From the NCBI RefSeq assembly GCF_018129405.1, contig NZ_JAFCLP010000006.1, forward strand, positions 279,683 through 343,682: DNA of 64,000 bases, in the 5' to 3' direction. Each line of letters begins with the position of its first letter. The stretch's first letter is position 1. Origin of the DNA: Bradyrhizobium iriomotense. GTDB lineage: Bacteria > Pseudomonadota > Alphaproteobacteria > Rhizobiales > Xanthobacteraceae. The position numbers and the translations under genes were made by a program. Positions 34,437 to 42,852 of this stretch are shown piece by piece. The notes beneath the pieces are model-generated. The model was given only the letters and a program-made list of their open reading frames with translations, did no database searches and was not told the DNA's origin.

Positions 34437-35144
34437 ATGGCCGCCAAGACCCGCCAAAAACCCGATGCGCCAGACGCGAGCGATCGCGTCAGCCGTATCA
34501 GGGAGGGTGTGACCGCGGCGATCCTCGAGCATCGCCTGCTGCCGGGCACCAAGCTCGGCGAGGACGAGATCGGTGAGATCTATGGCGCGAGCCGAACGCT
34601 GGTGCGTACCGCGCTGCAGCAGCTCGCGCATGAGGGCATCGTCAACATCGAGAAGAACCGCGGCGCCTTCGTCGCGCGCCCGTCGCCTGCCGACGCCCGC
34701 GAGGTGTTCGAGGCGCGGCGCCTGATCGAGCCCACCATCGTCGACCACGCGATCGACGCGGTCTCACCGGCCTGGCTCGATCGGCTCGGCCAGCATCTTG
34801 CTGAGGAGCGCGAAGCGGAATTGCGTGGCGACGCGCGCGCTTCGGTTCGCCTCTCCGGCGAGTTTCACCGGCTCGTCGCCGAGATGAGCGGGCACAGCAT
34901 CTATCTCGGTTTCCTCAAGGAGCTGATCGCGCGCTCCTCGCTCATCATCCTGCTCTACCGCCGCCACGATACGCCGGCCTGCGGCACCGACCACCACGCC
35001 GGCATCGTCACCGCGATCCGCAAGCGCGACAAGCAGACCGCGCGTACACAAATGCTGTCGCATCTGCGAGAGATCGAAGCCGAACTGTTCCTGAAGGATC
35101 CCGCCGCCGACGAGCTGCGGCTGGCGGACGTGCTGGGCGCCTGA
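34437..35144 (+). CDS. GntR-family regulator, FCD (FadR) type
   Basis: A 235-residue regulator. The N-terminal winged helix (residues about 20-85) has LGEDEIGEIYGASRTLVRTA and LQQLAHEGIV. The C-terminal FCD helical domain contains metal-binding-type residues in FHRLVAEMSGH and DHHAGIVTAIRKRD. It should bind a small carboxylate-like ligand and control the divergent polyamine-type transporter/racemase operon. ATG 34437 is used. Confidence 0.92.
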   Translation: MAAKTRQKPDAPDASDRVSRIREGVTAAILEHRLLPGTKLGEDEIGEIYGASRTLVRTALQQLAHEGIVNIEKNRGAFVARPSPADAREVFEARRLIEPTIVDHAIDAVSPAWLDRLGQHLAEEREAELRGDARASVRLSGEFHRLVAEMSGHSIYLGFLKELIARSSLIILLYRRHDTPACGTDHHAGIVTAIRKRDKQTARTQMLSHLREIEAELFLKDPAADELRLADVLGA

Positions 35145-35184
35145 CGGTACCGACAGACGTTTCGGCCGGAGCTGCGGGACCACA

Positions 35185-35288
35185 CTAAAGCGCGATGAGA
35201 TTGGGATGAATCGTCATCGCGCTTTAGTTATTGTTTGAGCATGATCTTTTCGGAAAACCGCTTCACACTTTTCCGGATCATGCTCTAG
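35185..35288. repeat. Palindromic intergenic repeat, GCATGATC family (copy 2)
   Basis: Two hairpins in tandem: CTAAAGCGCGATGA pairs with TCATCGCGCTTTAG (35185-35227), and GAGCATGATC pairs with GATCATGCTC (35237-35286), with CACACTTTTCCGGATCATGC shared with copy 1 at 11965. The element ends at the stop codon of the small minus-strand gene at 35285. Confidence 0.75.
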
Positions 35289-35512
35289 TGACCGAGCTCG
35301 CGTTCTGCTGCGAGCTGCCCGTCTGGTGTGATCTCGTAGTCGCCGTTTCGCTTTGTCATCCATCCTGATCTGACCATCTCTCGTGCAAGCTGCACCGAGC
35401 AGATCGGATGGCTGCCTCCCGGGTAATACAGCCTGTCGTTTCGGACGAGCAAATGGCCGTATAGTTGCGCCTGACGCAGCGCCCTGCGCATGCCGGGTGA
35501 TGGATCTTTCAT
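35285..35512 (-). CDS. Small hypothetical protein (75 aa)
   Basis: A 75-residue product with an even charge balance and no long low-complexity stretch. Its C-terminal half (REMVRSGWMTKRNGDYEITP then DGQLAAERELG) looks like the last helix and wing of a winged-helix fold. No ribosome-binding site is evident. The stop codon sits in the palindromic repeat. The function is unknown. Confidence 0.55.
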   Translation of the reverse strand: MKDPSPGMRRALRQAQLYGHLLVRNDRLYYPGGSHPICSVQLAREMVRSGWMTKRNGDYEITPDGQLAAERELGH

Positions 35513-35617
35513 GCCGGTTCAAGCGCGAGCGCGACGAAGGTTCCTAAAGAGCGCTGTGGCAGGGCACATAGGAACCCTCATCCTGCTGCATCGTTTGCTT
35601 TTCCGAGGAGCAGCGCC

Positions 35618-37165
35618 ATGAATGTGCGGGACGAGCACACTCGATCGCTCTGGATGGATGTTTCGGTCGCCGACGCTCCGGCGCTGTCGCGTACGGTCGG
35701 CACAGACGTCGCCGTCATTGGCTCCGGAATAGCCGGGCTGTCGGTCGCTTATGAACTCGCCAGCCATGGACGTTCGGTCACGGTACTCGATCGTGGTCAC
35801 ATTGGCAGCGGGATGACGGCGCGCACTACGGCGCATCTGGCGACGGCGCTCGACGATGGCTACGACGAACTGATCCGGGTCCGCGGCGTCGACTGTGCGC
35901 GACTTTATTATCGGAGCGTCGAAGCCGCGATCGACCGTGCCGAGGCCATTCAAAGTGCCGAGGATATCCACTGCGATTTTCAGCGGGTGGACGGCTACTG
36001 GGTGTTGGCGCCCGAAACGCCCGCGTCTGAACTGGATCAGGAATTGGATTGCTGCCGCAGGCTCGGGATTCTCGTCGAAAATTGCGTCGAGCCGACCGCA
36101 TTCCACTCCGGAGGTCTGGCGCGTTCGTTGCGCTTCACCCGCCAGGCGCGCCTGCACCCGACCAGATATCTCGCCGGACTCGCCGGCGCACTGCAGCGCC
36201 GTGGGGCGCAGCTCTACGCCGACACCTGCGTTGAAAGCATCCGTGAACAGCATGGCGACATGGTCGTGACCACCACCTCGGGTCACGAGGTCCGTGCCAG
36301 CGACGTGGTGGTCGCGACGAACTCGCCGGTGAATGTGCAGGTGGCGATCCACACCAAGCAGGCGCCTTACCGCACCTATGCGCTCGCCGCCAAGATTCCG
36401 GCCGGCGCGTTGGAGGATGCGCTGTATTGGGACACGCTCGATCCCTATCACTATGTCAGGCTTCAGCCGTTCTCTGCGGACGAGGACTTCGTCATCATCG
36501 GCGGAGAAGATCACAAGTCCGGTGAAGCTGACGACGGCGCACAGCGGCTAGCTGCGCTCGAACGCTGGGCGCGCGAGCGATTGCCGGCCCTGCGCGAGGT
36601 CACTCATCGATGGTCAGGTCAGGTGCTGGAGCCGCTCGATTTCACCGGCTTCGTTGGCCGCAGCCCAGGTGAGGAGCACCTCTTTATCGTCAGCGGCGAC
36701 TCCGGACAGGGCATCACGAACGGGCTTATGGCGGGCATGTTGATTGCGGATCTCATCATGACTGGCGCGAGCCCGTGGGAGGAGGTCTACGCCCCGGCAC
36801 GGAAGATTCAGAAGAACATCGGCGAATTCATCAGCGAGAACATCACGCCGCTGAAGAATTTTGCGGAGTATCTCACCGCGAGTGAGATTGCCAGCGTCGA
36901 ACGTTTGCGGCCGGGGGAGGGGCGCCTTGTCCGCGATGGCCTGAAAAAGGTCGCGGCATGCCGGGACCGGAACGGACTTTTGCATTTGCACTCGGCGAGC
37001 TGCACCCATTTGGGCTGCGTCGTGCACTGGAATTCGCTCGAGCAGTGTTGGGATTGCCCATGTCACGGATCGCAATTTGCGCCTGACGGCACCGCGCTCA
37101 ACGGCCCCGCGGTCTCGCCGCTGGGCGAGGCCGATTGGCCGACTAATGTTCAAGCCGCAGAGTGA
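35618..37165 (+). CDS. FAD-dependent oxidoreductase with C-terminal Rieske domain
   Basis: A 515-residue fusion. Residues about 25-400 are a DAO-type FAD oxidoreductase, with VIGSGIAGLSVAYELASHGR (GxGxxG) and the C-terminal FAD motif SGDSGQGITNGLMAG. Residues about 440-515 are a Rieske 2Fe-2S domain with CTHLGCVVHW and CPCHGSQF (C-x-H ... C-x2-H). It should move electrons from an amine or similar substrate to the Rieske cluster. ATG 35618 has GAGGAG upstream. A single gene; the substrate is unknown. Confidence 0.9.
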   Translation: MNVRDEHTRSLWMDVSVADAPALSRTVGTDVAVIGSGIAGLSVAYELASHGRSVTVLDRGHIGSGMTARTTAHLATALDDGYDELIRVRGVDCARLYYRSVEAAIDRAEAIQSAEDIHCDFQRVDGYWVLAPETPASELDQELDCCRRLGILVENCVEPTAFHSGGLARSLRFTRQARLHPTRYLAGLAGALQRRGAQLYADTCVESIREQHGDMVVTTTSGHEVRASDVVVATNSPVNVQVAIHTKQAPYRTYALAAKIPAGALEDALYWDTLDPYHYVRLQPFSADEDFVIIGGEDHKSGEADDGAQRLAALERWARERLPALREVTHRWSGQVLEPLDFTGFVGRSPGEEHLFIVSGDSGQGITNGLMAGMLIADLIMTGASPWEEVYAPARKIQKNIGEFISENITPLKNFAEYLTASEIASVERLRPGEGRLVRDGLKKVAACRDRNGLLHLHSASCTHLGCVVHWNSLEQCWDCPCHGSQFAPDGTALNGPAVSPLGEADWPTNVQAAE

Positions 37166-37447
37166 GCGGCAATCCCCAACATGTTGCGGTGAGGTTTCAA
37201 GGAGCTCCGCCGCCGGCGGATGTGCTGGGCGCCTGAGCGCGCGCAGCCTGACGCCACAGGCGACCTCTCTTTGCTTTGATTCAATTGCCGTCGGACGAGC
37301 CGATCCCTCATCACAGCGGATGGCGGAGCTGCATATTGCCGCCATGGTTGTAAGTTGACGGTAGCTAAACGGCGGCGTTAACTGTCGCCCGACGTTGCGT
37401 GCCTGCCATCGCCCCTCGCGTAGCCTGAACCAGTGCGGAAGGCTGAT

Positions 37448-38803
37448 ATGTCGGGTTTGAGGATGTCGGCCAAAGTCTTCGCCATCGCTGCATTGCTTGC
37501 CGGCATTGCGATGGTGCTCGGTAGCCTGTCATCAGCACCGGCTCAGGACGCCGCGGTTCTGTTCCGCAATGTCCGGATATTCGATGGTAGGGGCAGCGCG
37601 CTCTCGGCGCCATCAAGTGTTCTCGTCAGAAACGGCGTCATCGAGAAGATTTCGACGGCGGACGTCACGACCACCGCTGAGGTCATCAACGGCGGCGGGC
37701 GCGTGCTGATGCCGGGCCTGATCGATGCGCATTGGCACGCGATGCTGGTGCGCCCGACGCCGATGGCCGCGCTCGCCGGCGACATCGGCTACAACAATCT
37801 TCTCGCCGCCAGCGAAGCGACAGCGACGCTGATGCGTGGCTTCACCACCGTGCGCGACATGGGCGGGCCGAGCTTCGGCCTCAAGCAGGCCATTGACGAG
37901 GACCTCGTCGCCGGCCCCCGCATCTATCCGTCCGGCGCCATCATCACCGTCACCAGCGGACATGGTGACTTCCGGCAGCTCTCCGATCTGCCGCGCACGA
38001 TCGGCGGCATGCTCAGCCGCATGGAGCGGATCGGCGGCAGCATGGTTGCGGACAGTCCCGACGAAGTGCGCGTGCGGGCGCGCGAGCAGCTGATGCAGGG
38101 CGCCTCGCAGGTCAAGCTCACGGCCGGCGGCGGCGTTGCATCGCCGTTCAGCCCGCTCGATGTCTCCACCTTCACCGAGCCCGAGCTGCGCGCAGCCGTC
38201 GAAGCCGCCGACAATTGGGGGACTTACGTTGTCACGCATGCCTATACGCCGGTGGCGATCCAGCGCTCGATCGCGGCCGGCGTGAGGTGCATCGAGCATG
38301 GTCATCTCATGGACGAGGCGAGCGCGAAACTGATCGCGGAGAAGGGCATCTGGCTCAGTACACAGCCGTTCCTCGACCTGTCCGGCGCCGCTGCGCTGGG
38401 ACCTGCGGAGCAGGACAAGATGCGGCAGGTGGTTGCGGGCACGGATCGCGTCTATGCGCTCGTGAAGAAGTACAAGATCAAGACCGCGTTCGGCACCGAC
38501 GTGCTGTTCTCGAAGGCGCTGGCGGACAGGCAAGGATCGATGCTGGCCGCGCTGACGCGCTGGTACACGCCGGCCGAAGCGCTGGCCATGGCAACGTCCG
38601 CGAATGCCGAGTTGCTGAGCCTGTCGGGCCTGCGCAATCCCTATCCCGGCAAGCTCGGCGTGGTGGAGGAGGGCGCGCTGGCCGATCTCCTGCTCGTCGA
38701 CGGCAATCCGCTCGACAACATTGCCCTCATCGAAGATCCCGCGAAGAATATCGTCGTGATCATGAAGGGCGGCAAGATCTACAGGAACAGTCTCGCACAC
38801 TGA
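37448..38803 (+). CDS. Exported amidohydrolase (imidazolonepropionase-like)
   Basis: A 451-residue metal-dependent hydrolase of the amidohydrolase superfamily. A signal peptide (VFAIAALLAGIAMVLGSLSS, cleavage after SAPAQA-like site) implies a periplasmic location. Metal ligands are visible as DAHWH (H-x-H), VKLTAGGG (Lys), VTHAY, IEHGH and FGTDVL (Asp). ADLLLVDGNPLDNI is the conserved C-terminal block. ATG 37448 has GGAAGG 5 nt upstream. Substrate is unknown; peptidase-like or prolidase-like relatives exist. Confidence 0.9.
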   Translation: MSGLRMSAKVFAIAALLAGIAMVLGSLSSAPAQDAAVLFRNVRIFDGRGSALSAPSSVLVRNGVIEKISTADVTTTAEVINGGGRVLMPGLIDAHWHAMLVRPTPMAALAGDIGYNNLLAASEATATLMRGFTTVRDMGGPSFGLKQAIDEDLVAGPRIYPSGAIITVTSGHGDFRQLSDLPRTIGGMLSRMERIGGSMVADSPDEVRVRAREQLMQGASQVKLTAGGGVASPFSPLDVSTFTEPELRAAVEAADNWGTYVVTHAYTPVAIQRSIAAGVRCIEHGHLMDEASAKLIAEKGIWLSTQPFLDLSGAAALGPAEQDKMRQVVAGTDRVYALVKKYKIKTAFGTDVLFSKALADRQGSMLAALTRWYTPAEALAMATSANAELLSLSGLRNPYPGKLGVVEEGALADLLLVDGNPLDNIALIEDPAKNIVVIMKGGKIYRNSLAH

Positions 38804-39257
38804 CGCCAATCGTCTGGTGCGATCTGGCGAAATTTGAACCGCTTCTAGTCCCGATCGTCGGGAACCAGCCTCTTGCGCACCGAATCCGTTGCAACTTCCG
38901 GGACCGCAGGAGGCTGCACGGGGCTTGTCGCAACAGGGCTTGTCACAATTCCGGGGCTGTCATCGGCGGCGTGACTTCTAAGCGTCTCCAGAACCAGAAA
39001 GAATTTCTCGGCTAGCATGAGTCAATCTCACTGACGCGTTCATCTCGCTTTCGAGAACGGCAAGATTCGCAATTGAATTCGATCACCTAATGCGCTTCGC
39101 AGCAATTTAATTCGGCGCGTCGGAACCCGGATTATGACAAACCTTGCCGGATTTTGCGCCCCGACACCTCATGTGGACGATCACGCACTGCAGCGCAACG
39201 TTACTATTCAACGTGGATCGCTCCGGCTATATGCTGTTGCTCTGTCATCAAAATGTC
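38804..39257. other. Intergenic region before the CYTH-CHAD gene
   Basis: About 450 bp with no convincing gene. The right half is AT-richer (AGCAATTTAATTC near 39100) and probably holds the promoter. Short frames read only low-complexity products. No strong hairpin was seen. Confidence 0.4.
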
Positions 39258-41024
39258 ATGTCACCACAAATGCTAAAATCAGACGCAACGCCGGCTCGCA
39301 AGAACCCGGGCGCGCCGGATCAGAATCCTGTCTCCAAGGATAACAAGAGAACGCAAGCCGTCGCCGGCTTCCTCAGGCAAATTGAACCGGCTGAGCGAAG
39401 CGCGGAACCTGCAGACGTCGAGAGCGCCGTGATCGAGCAGGCGCCATTGCAAGGCACGGCGCCTGCATCTGAGCCGAGCACCACCGCGCGTCCCATCGGC
39501 GAAGTCGAGCTCAAGCTTCTCGTCGATGCCGATCGCATGGCACATTTCGGCGCTGCGCCGGTCGTCGCGGCGAACGCACGCAACAAGGGCTCGCGCAAGC
39601 ACCTGAAATCCGTCTACTACGATACGCCGGAGCGGACGCTTCGGCGCGCCGGCTTGAGCTTGCGCGTACGCCAGAGCGGCACGCGCTTCGTGCAGACCGT
39701 GAAAACCGACGCCGCGGACGATCCGCTACGCCGTGGCGAGTGGGAGGCGAGCGTGGCCTCGCTTGCGCCCGATCCCGCTCTGGCGATGCCATTCATTCCG
39801 GAGAAGCTTCGCGAGCAACTCGAAACGCAGCCGCTGGAAGCGGTCTTCACGGCCGATATCCATCGGCACACGCGCATCGTCGACCTGCCGTCCGGCACGG
39901 TTGAGATCGCCTTCGACCAGGGCGAACTGACGGCGGGCGACCGGTCGCTGCCGGTGAGCGAGATCGAGCTGGAGCTCAAGAGCGGCAGCGCGAGCGCGAT
40001 CTACGAAATCGCCCTGCGGCTTGCGGAGCATGGTGCGGTGAAGCCGTCGATCCGCAGCAAGTCCGCGCGCGGCTTCGACCTTGCCGCGGACAAGGCGCCT
40101 TCGGCGCGCCGGCCGGGCAAGCTTCGCCTCGATCCCTCCGTCACGCTCGACGAAGCCTTCGCGATAATCCTGCGCTCTTGCTTCCTCCATCTGCTTCAAT
40201 CGCTTCCGGCGGCCGAAGACGGCCGCAATCCGGAAGGCGTGCATCAGCTGCGTGTCTCGCTGCGCCGGCTGCGCTCGGCGCTGGACCTGATGCGCTCAGC
40301 CGGCGCGCTCTCTAATCTCGACGCGCTGCGGTCGGAAGCCAGATGGCTGGCGCAGGACCTGTCCGCCGCGCGCGACTGGGACGTGTTCCAGCTCGACACC
40401 TTGCCGGCGATCGCAAAAGCCTGTCCTTCGGTGGCAGGCTTCGATGCGCTGGGGCGGGTCGCAGCGCAGCGTCAGTCGGAGGCCTATCGCAAGGCGCATC
40501 TTGCGCTCGATGATCGCCGCTGCGCCGTCTTCCTGATCAGCCTCGGCGGCTGGATCGAGACGCGCGGCTGGCGCAACGACGTCGCGGCGGAAGATCTCGG
40601 CCGGCTCGCCGAGCCCGCCGTCAACTTCGCGCAGCGCGTCCTGTCGGCGCAGCACGCCAAGGTGCTCAAGCGCGGCCGCCGCTTCAAGTCGCTCACGGTC
40701 GACGAGGTGCACCGGGTGCGGCTCGCGACCAAGCGCCTGCGCTATCTCGGCGAGTTCCTGTTGCCGCTGTTCGCCGATCGCAAGTCCGCACGAAAATTCG
40801 CCCGCAGGCTCGCCGGCCTGCAGGAGGAGCTCGGCGCCTTCAACGACATGGCGGTGATGGCCTCATTGCTCGACGGGCTCGGCGCCGAAGATCGCGACAG
40901 CGCCATTGCAGCGGCCGCGATCGCCGGCTGGCAGGCGCGTGCTTCGATCGGTGTGCAGCAGACCTTGCAGGACAGCTGGCGGGACTTCACCGCCGCGCGC
41001 GTGCCCTGGTCGTCGTTGAACTGA
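39258..41024 (+). CDS. CYTH and CHAD domain protein (inorganic triphosphatase-like)
   Basis: A 588-residue protein. The N-terminal ~75 residues are Ala/Glu-rich and disordered-looking. Next is a CYTH triphosphate-tunnel domain (about 78-290) with GEVELKLLVD (ExExK) and LRRAGLSLRVRQSG. A CHAD domain follows (about 315-588) with HQLRVSLRRLRSALDLM and HRVRLATKRLRYLGEF, whose histidines and arginines bind polyphosphate. It probably degrades short-chain polyphosphate and associates with polyphosphate granules. ATG 39258 is used; a longer frame starts at 39144. Confidence 0.9.
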   Translation: MSPQMLKSDATPARKNPGAPDQNPVSKDNKRTQAVAGFLRQIEPAERSAEPADVESAVIEQAPLQGTAPASEPSTTARPIGEVELKLLVDADRMAHFGAAPVVAANARNKGSRKHLKSVYYDTPERTLRRAGLSLRVRQSGTRFVQTVKTDAADDPLRRGEWEASVASLAPDPALAMPFIPEKLREQLETQPLEAVFTADIHRHTRIVDLPSGTVEIAFDQGELTAGDRSLPVSEIELELKSGSASAIYEIALRLAEHGAVKPSIRSKSARGFDLAADKAPSARRPGKLRLDPSVTLDEAFAIILRSCFLHLLQSLPAAEDGRNPEGVHQLRVSLRRLRSALDLMRSAGALSNLDALRSEARWLAQDLSAARDWDVFQLDTLPAIAKACPSVAGFDALGRVAAQRQSEAYRKAHLALDDRRCAVFLISLGGWIETRGWRNDVAAEDLGRLAEPAVNFAQRVLSAQHAKVLKRGRRFKSLTVDEVHRVRLATKRLRYLGEFLLPLFADRKSARKFARRLAGLQEELGAFNDMAVMASLLDGLGAEDRDSAIAAAAIAGWQARASIGVQQTLQDSWRDFTAARVPWSSLN

Positions 41025-41037
41025 TTGCGTGTTCTCC

Positions 41038-41076
41038 AAAAAAGTTGCGCCCAGCCATTGGGGGATGGCTGGGCGC
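41038..41076 (-). terminator. Rho-independent terminator, minus strand
   Basis: GCGCCCAGCCA (41047-41057) pairs perfectly with TGGCTGGGCGC (41066-41076). On the minus strand it is followed by TTTTTT within a few bases. It ends the transglutaminase-like peptidase gene. Confidence 0.85.
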
Positions 41077-41143
41077 GCGCGAACCGGTCTGGGACGGGGA
41101 GGGGTGGGGATGTGACCGGGTCGCGTAACCTGTTGTCTCGTTC

Positions 41144-41767
41144 CTAATCTCTTGCGCTGGCGGTGGAGACCGCCGGCTTGGTATCGCCGAGCGAGACCCA
41201 GACGTTGGGATCGCCCTGCGACTGGCGCTTGACGAAGCGGTAGCCGGTCTCCGTCCAGGCAACGACGTTCTCGTTCTGGTTGTCGAGAACGAACTCGCCC
41301 TTGTCGGTCTTCACCGTCAGCACCGCGTGCCCTTCGCCCTTCTTGTCGCGCACAACGGTGATGAGCAGGGCCTCGCGCGGCCAGCCGGCATCCATCAGCA
41401 TCTTGCGCTTCAACAGCACATAATCTTCACAGTCGCCGTAACCGTCTGACGGCAGCGACCACTTCTCGATCACGCCCCAGTGCTCCTGGTCGGTCAAAGG
41501 CTTGACGGTCTCGTTGACCCAGCGATTGACCTTGACGAGGTCGCGCCACGCGGTCTGCGACATCACGATGTCGCGCGGCTGCGTCGGCCCGCCCTGGCAC
41601 TGAGCGGCATTGTCCGCACAGAACTCGACCCAGCCGATCGGCGCACGTGTGGTGTCGCCGAGACTCGCGTAGAGCAGACGGCCTTCGCCGGCCTGCGCTG
41701 CCGCGCTGATCCCGAAGAGCATGGCGGCGATCGCCAGTCCCTTCCCCTGTCCCCTGAAATCAAACAT
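41144..41767 (-). CDS. Transglutaminase-like cysteine peptidase (BTLCP family)
   Basis: A 207-residue protein with a signal peptide (GLAIAAMLFGISAAAQA). The catalytic triad is visible: Cys in YGDCEDYVLLKR, His in GHAVLTV and Asp in FVLDNQ. This is the DUF920/BTLCP family, periplasmic proteases found in proteobacteria and often linked to LapG-like adhesin processing. ATG 41767 has GGGGGCC upstream. A longer frame to 41797 adds ten residues. Confidence 0.9.
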   Translation of the reverse strand: MFDFRGQGKGLAIAAMLFGISAAAQAGEGRLLYASLGDTTRAPIGWVEFCADNAAQCQGGPTQPRDIVMSQTAWRDLVKVNRWVNETVKPLTDQEHWGVIEKWSLPSDGYGDCEDYVLLKRKMLMDAGWPREALLITVVRDKKGEGHAVLTVKTDKGEFVLDNQNENVVAWTETGYRFVKRQSQGDPNVWVSLGDTKPAVSTASARD

Positions 41768-42098
41768 TGCGGCCCCCGTTTCTTGTTGGGACCACATTTC
41801 GCACGGAGCTTTTGAGTTGCCGCTAAGTCGACCAAGTCAAGTCGAGACGAATACAAGTAAAACGCTCGGCGAATTCGATCTATACTTGAATAAAATTCGC
41901 ATAAAATTTGAAATGACTGCAATTGATTCAAACTTTATCGATTAACGCGGAAACGCTGGCGGAACCGCCGTTTCGGCGCGCAAGGCGCCCTCGCGTTAAC
42001 CCGCGCAGCGCCCATCACAACGCATGAAAAAGGCGGCGTCCGTGTCGCGGAGGCCGCCTTCAGGGCTGGAAAATCGGTGGTTTTGGCGTTCTTTCGCT
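41768..42098. other. Intergenic region containing an AT-rich stretch
   Basis: About 330 bp between two minus-strand genes. The part from 41838 to 41945 is strikingly AT-rich for this chromosome (TTGAATAAAATTCGCATAAA). The right end holds the PilZ terminator at 42027-42060. No gene was found. Confidence 0.5.
42027..42060 (-). terminator. Rho-independent terminator of the PilZ gene
   Basis: On the minus strand, AAGGCGGC pairs with GCCGCCTT (42030-42037 and 42053-42060), with an inner CCG/CGG pair, then TTTTTC. It lies about 40 bp past the PilZ stop codon. Confidence 0.8.
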
Positions 42099-42710
42099 TT
42101 ACCGCGCGGTAACGCTCTCTTCGAGTGTCTCTGCCGGCTGCTCGTGCATGAACTCCAGCGCGAAGCCGTCTTCGAGGTTTCGGACCACGCGGCCCTGGAC
42201 CCGGCCGAGCAGGACGGTCGATTTCAGCGGCGGGCGGTTCTCGGCGGCGATGGCCGCGCCCGACAGCGAGAGGTCGATGATGCGGCAGGTCATCTTGGTG
42301 CCGTCCTCGAGCGTCAGCACCGCGATCGGGTTGCGCGGCACGATACGGTCGTGGCGGCGGTCCTCCGGCAGATTGAGGATGTCGCGGTTGGCGAGCCAGG
42401 TCAGCTGTGCCGCGAGCTTGTCGCGCTTCCTGGGCGTCGCGCCGATCGTCATGGCAAAGCCATTGTCGATGATGCGGGTGATCTTGCCCTCGACGCGGCC
42501 GATATGGTCGAGATAGGCGACCACGCGGTCGCCGACATTGCCGATGCCGGGGGCGAGCAGAGCAAGGCCCCCTGGCGACATGTTGATGACCTGGCAGGGG
42601 AATTCCCGGCGGTCGGGCAGCATGTAACGGCCGAGCAGGTGCACCTTGACCCGCTGGAAACGCCGACGTTCCTCGGCGGCCGGAAGAAATTTTTTGTTCG
42701 CCAACGCCAT
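42099..42710 (-). CDS. Tandem PilZ-domain protein
   Basis: A 203-residue protein with two PilZ-like beta-barrels. The first (residues about 15-100) has the c-di-GMP RxxxR block ERRRFQRVKVHLLGRY and VINMSPGGLALLAP (N/DxSxGG). The second (about 110-190) has IIDLSLSGAAI with weaker ligand residues. It probably binds cyclic-di-GMP and couples it to motility or surface-polysaccharide output. ATG 42710 is used. An imperfect CtrA-type site is at 42769. Confidence 0.88.
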   Translation of the reverse strand: MALANKKFLPAAEERRRFQRVKVHLLGRYMLPDRREFPCQVINMSPGGLALLAPGIGNVGDRVVAYLDHIGRVEGKITRIIDNGFAMTIGATPRKRDKLAAQLTWLANRDILNLPEDRRHDRIVPRNPIAVLTLEDGTKMTCRIIDLSLSGAAIAAENRPPLKSTVLLGRVQGRVVRNLEDGFALEFMHEQPAETLEESVTAR

Positions 42711-42768
42711 TTTCAACACCCGACCCCCCGCCCGGGCGGAGTCCGGCACGACCCTAAGGTGCATAGGG

Positions 42769-42783
42769 TTAATGCCGCGTTAG
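42769..42783. promoter_or_regulatory. Near-match to a CtrA box
   Basis: TTAA-TGCCGCG-TTAG differs from TTAA-N7-TTAA by one base. It lies 59 bp upstream of the PilZ start codon on the minus strand, so control of a c-di-GMP effector by CtrA is plausible. With one mismatch this could be chance. Confidence 0.3.
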
Positions 42784-42852
42784 GATCGGACGCGCCCGTT
42801 ACGGACAGACACAATGCGCTCGAACAGCCACATCCGGGGCGGGAGCGACCGG

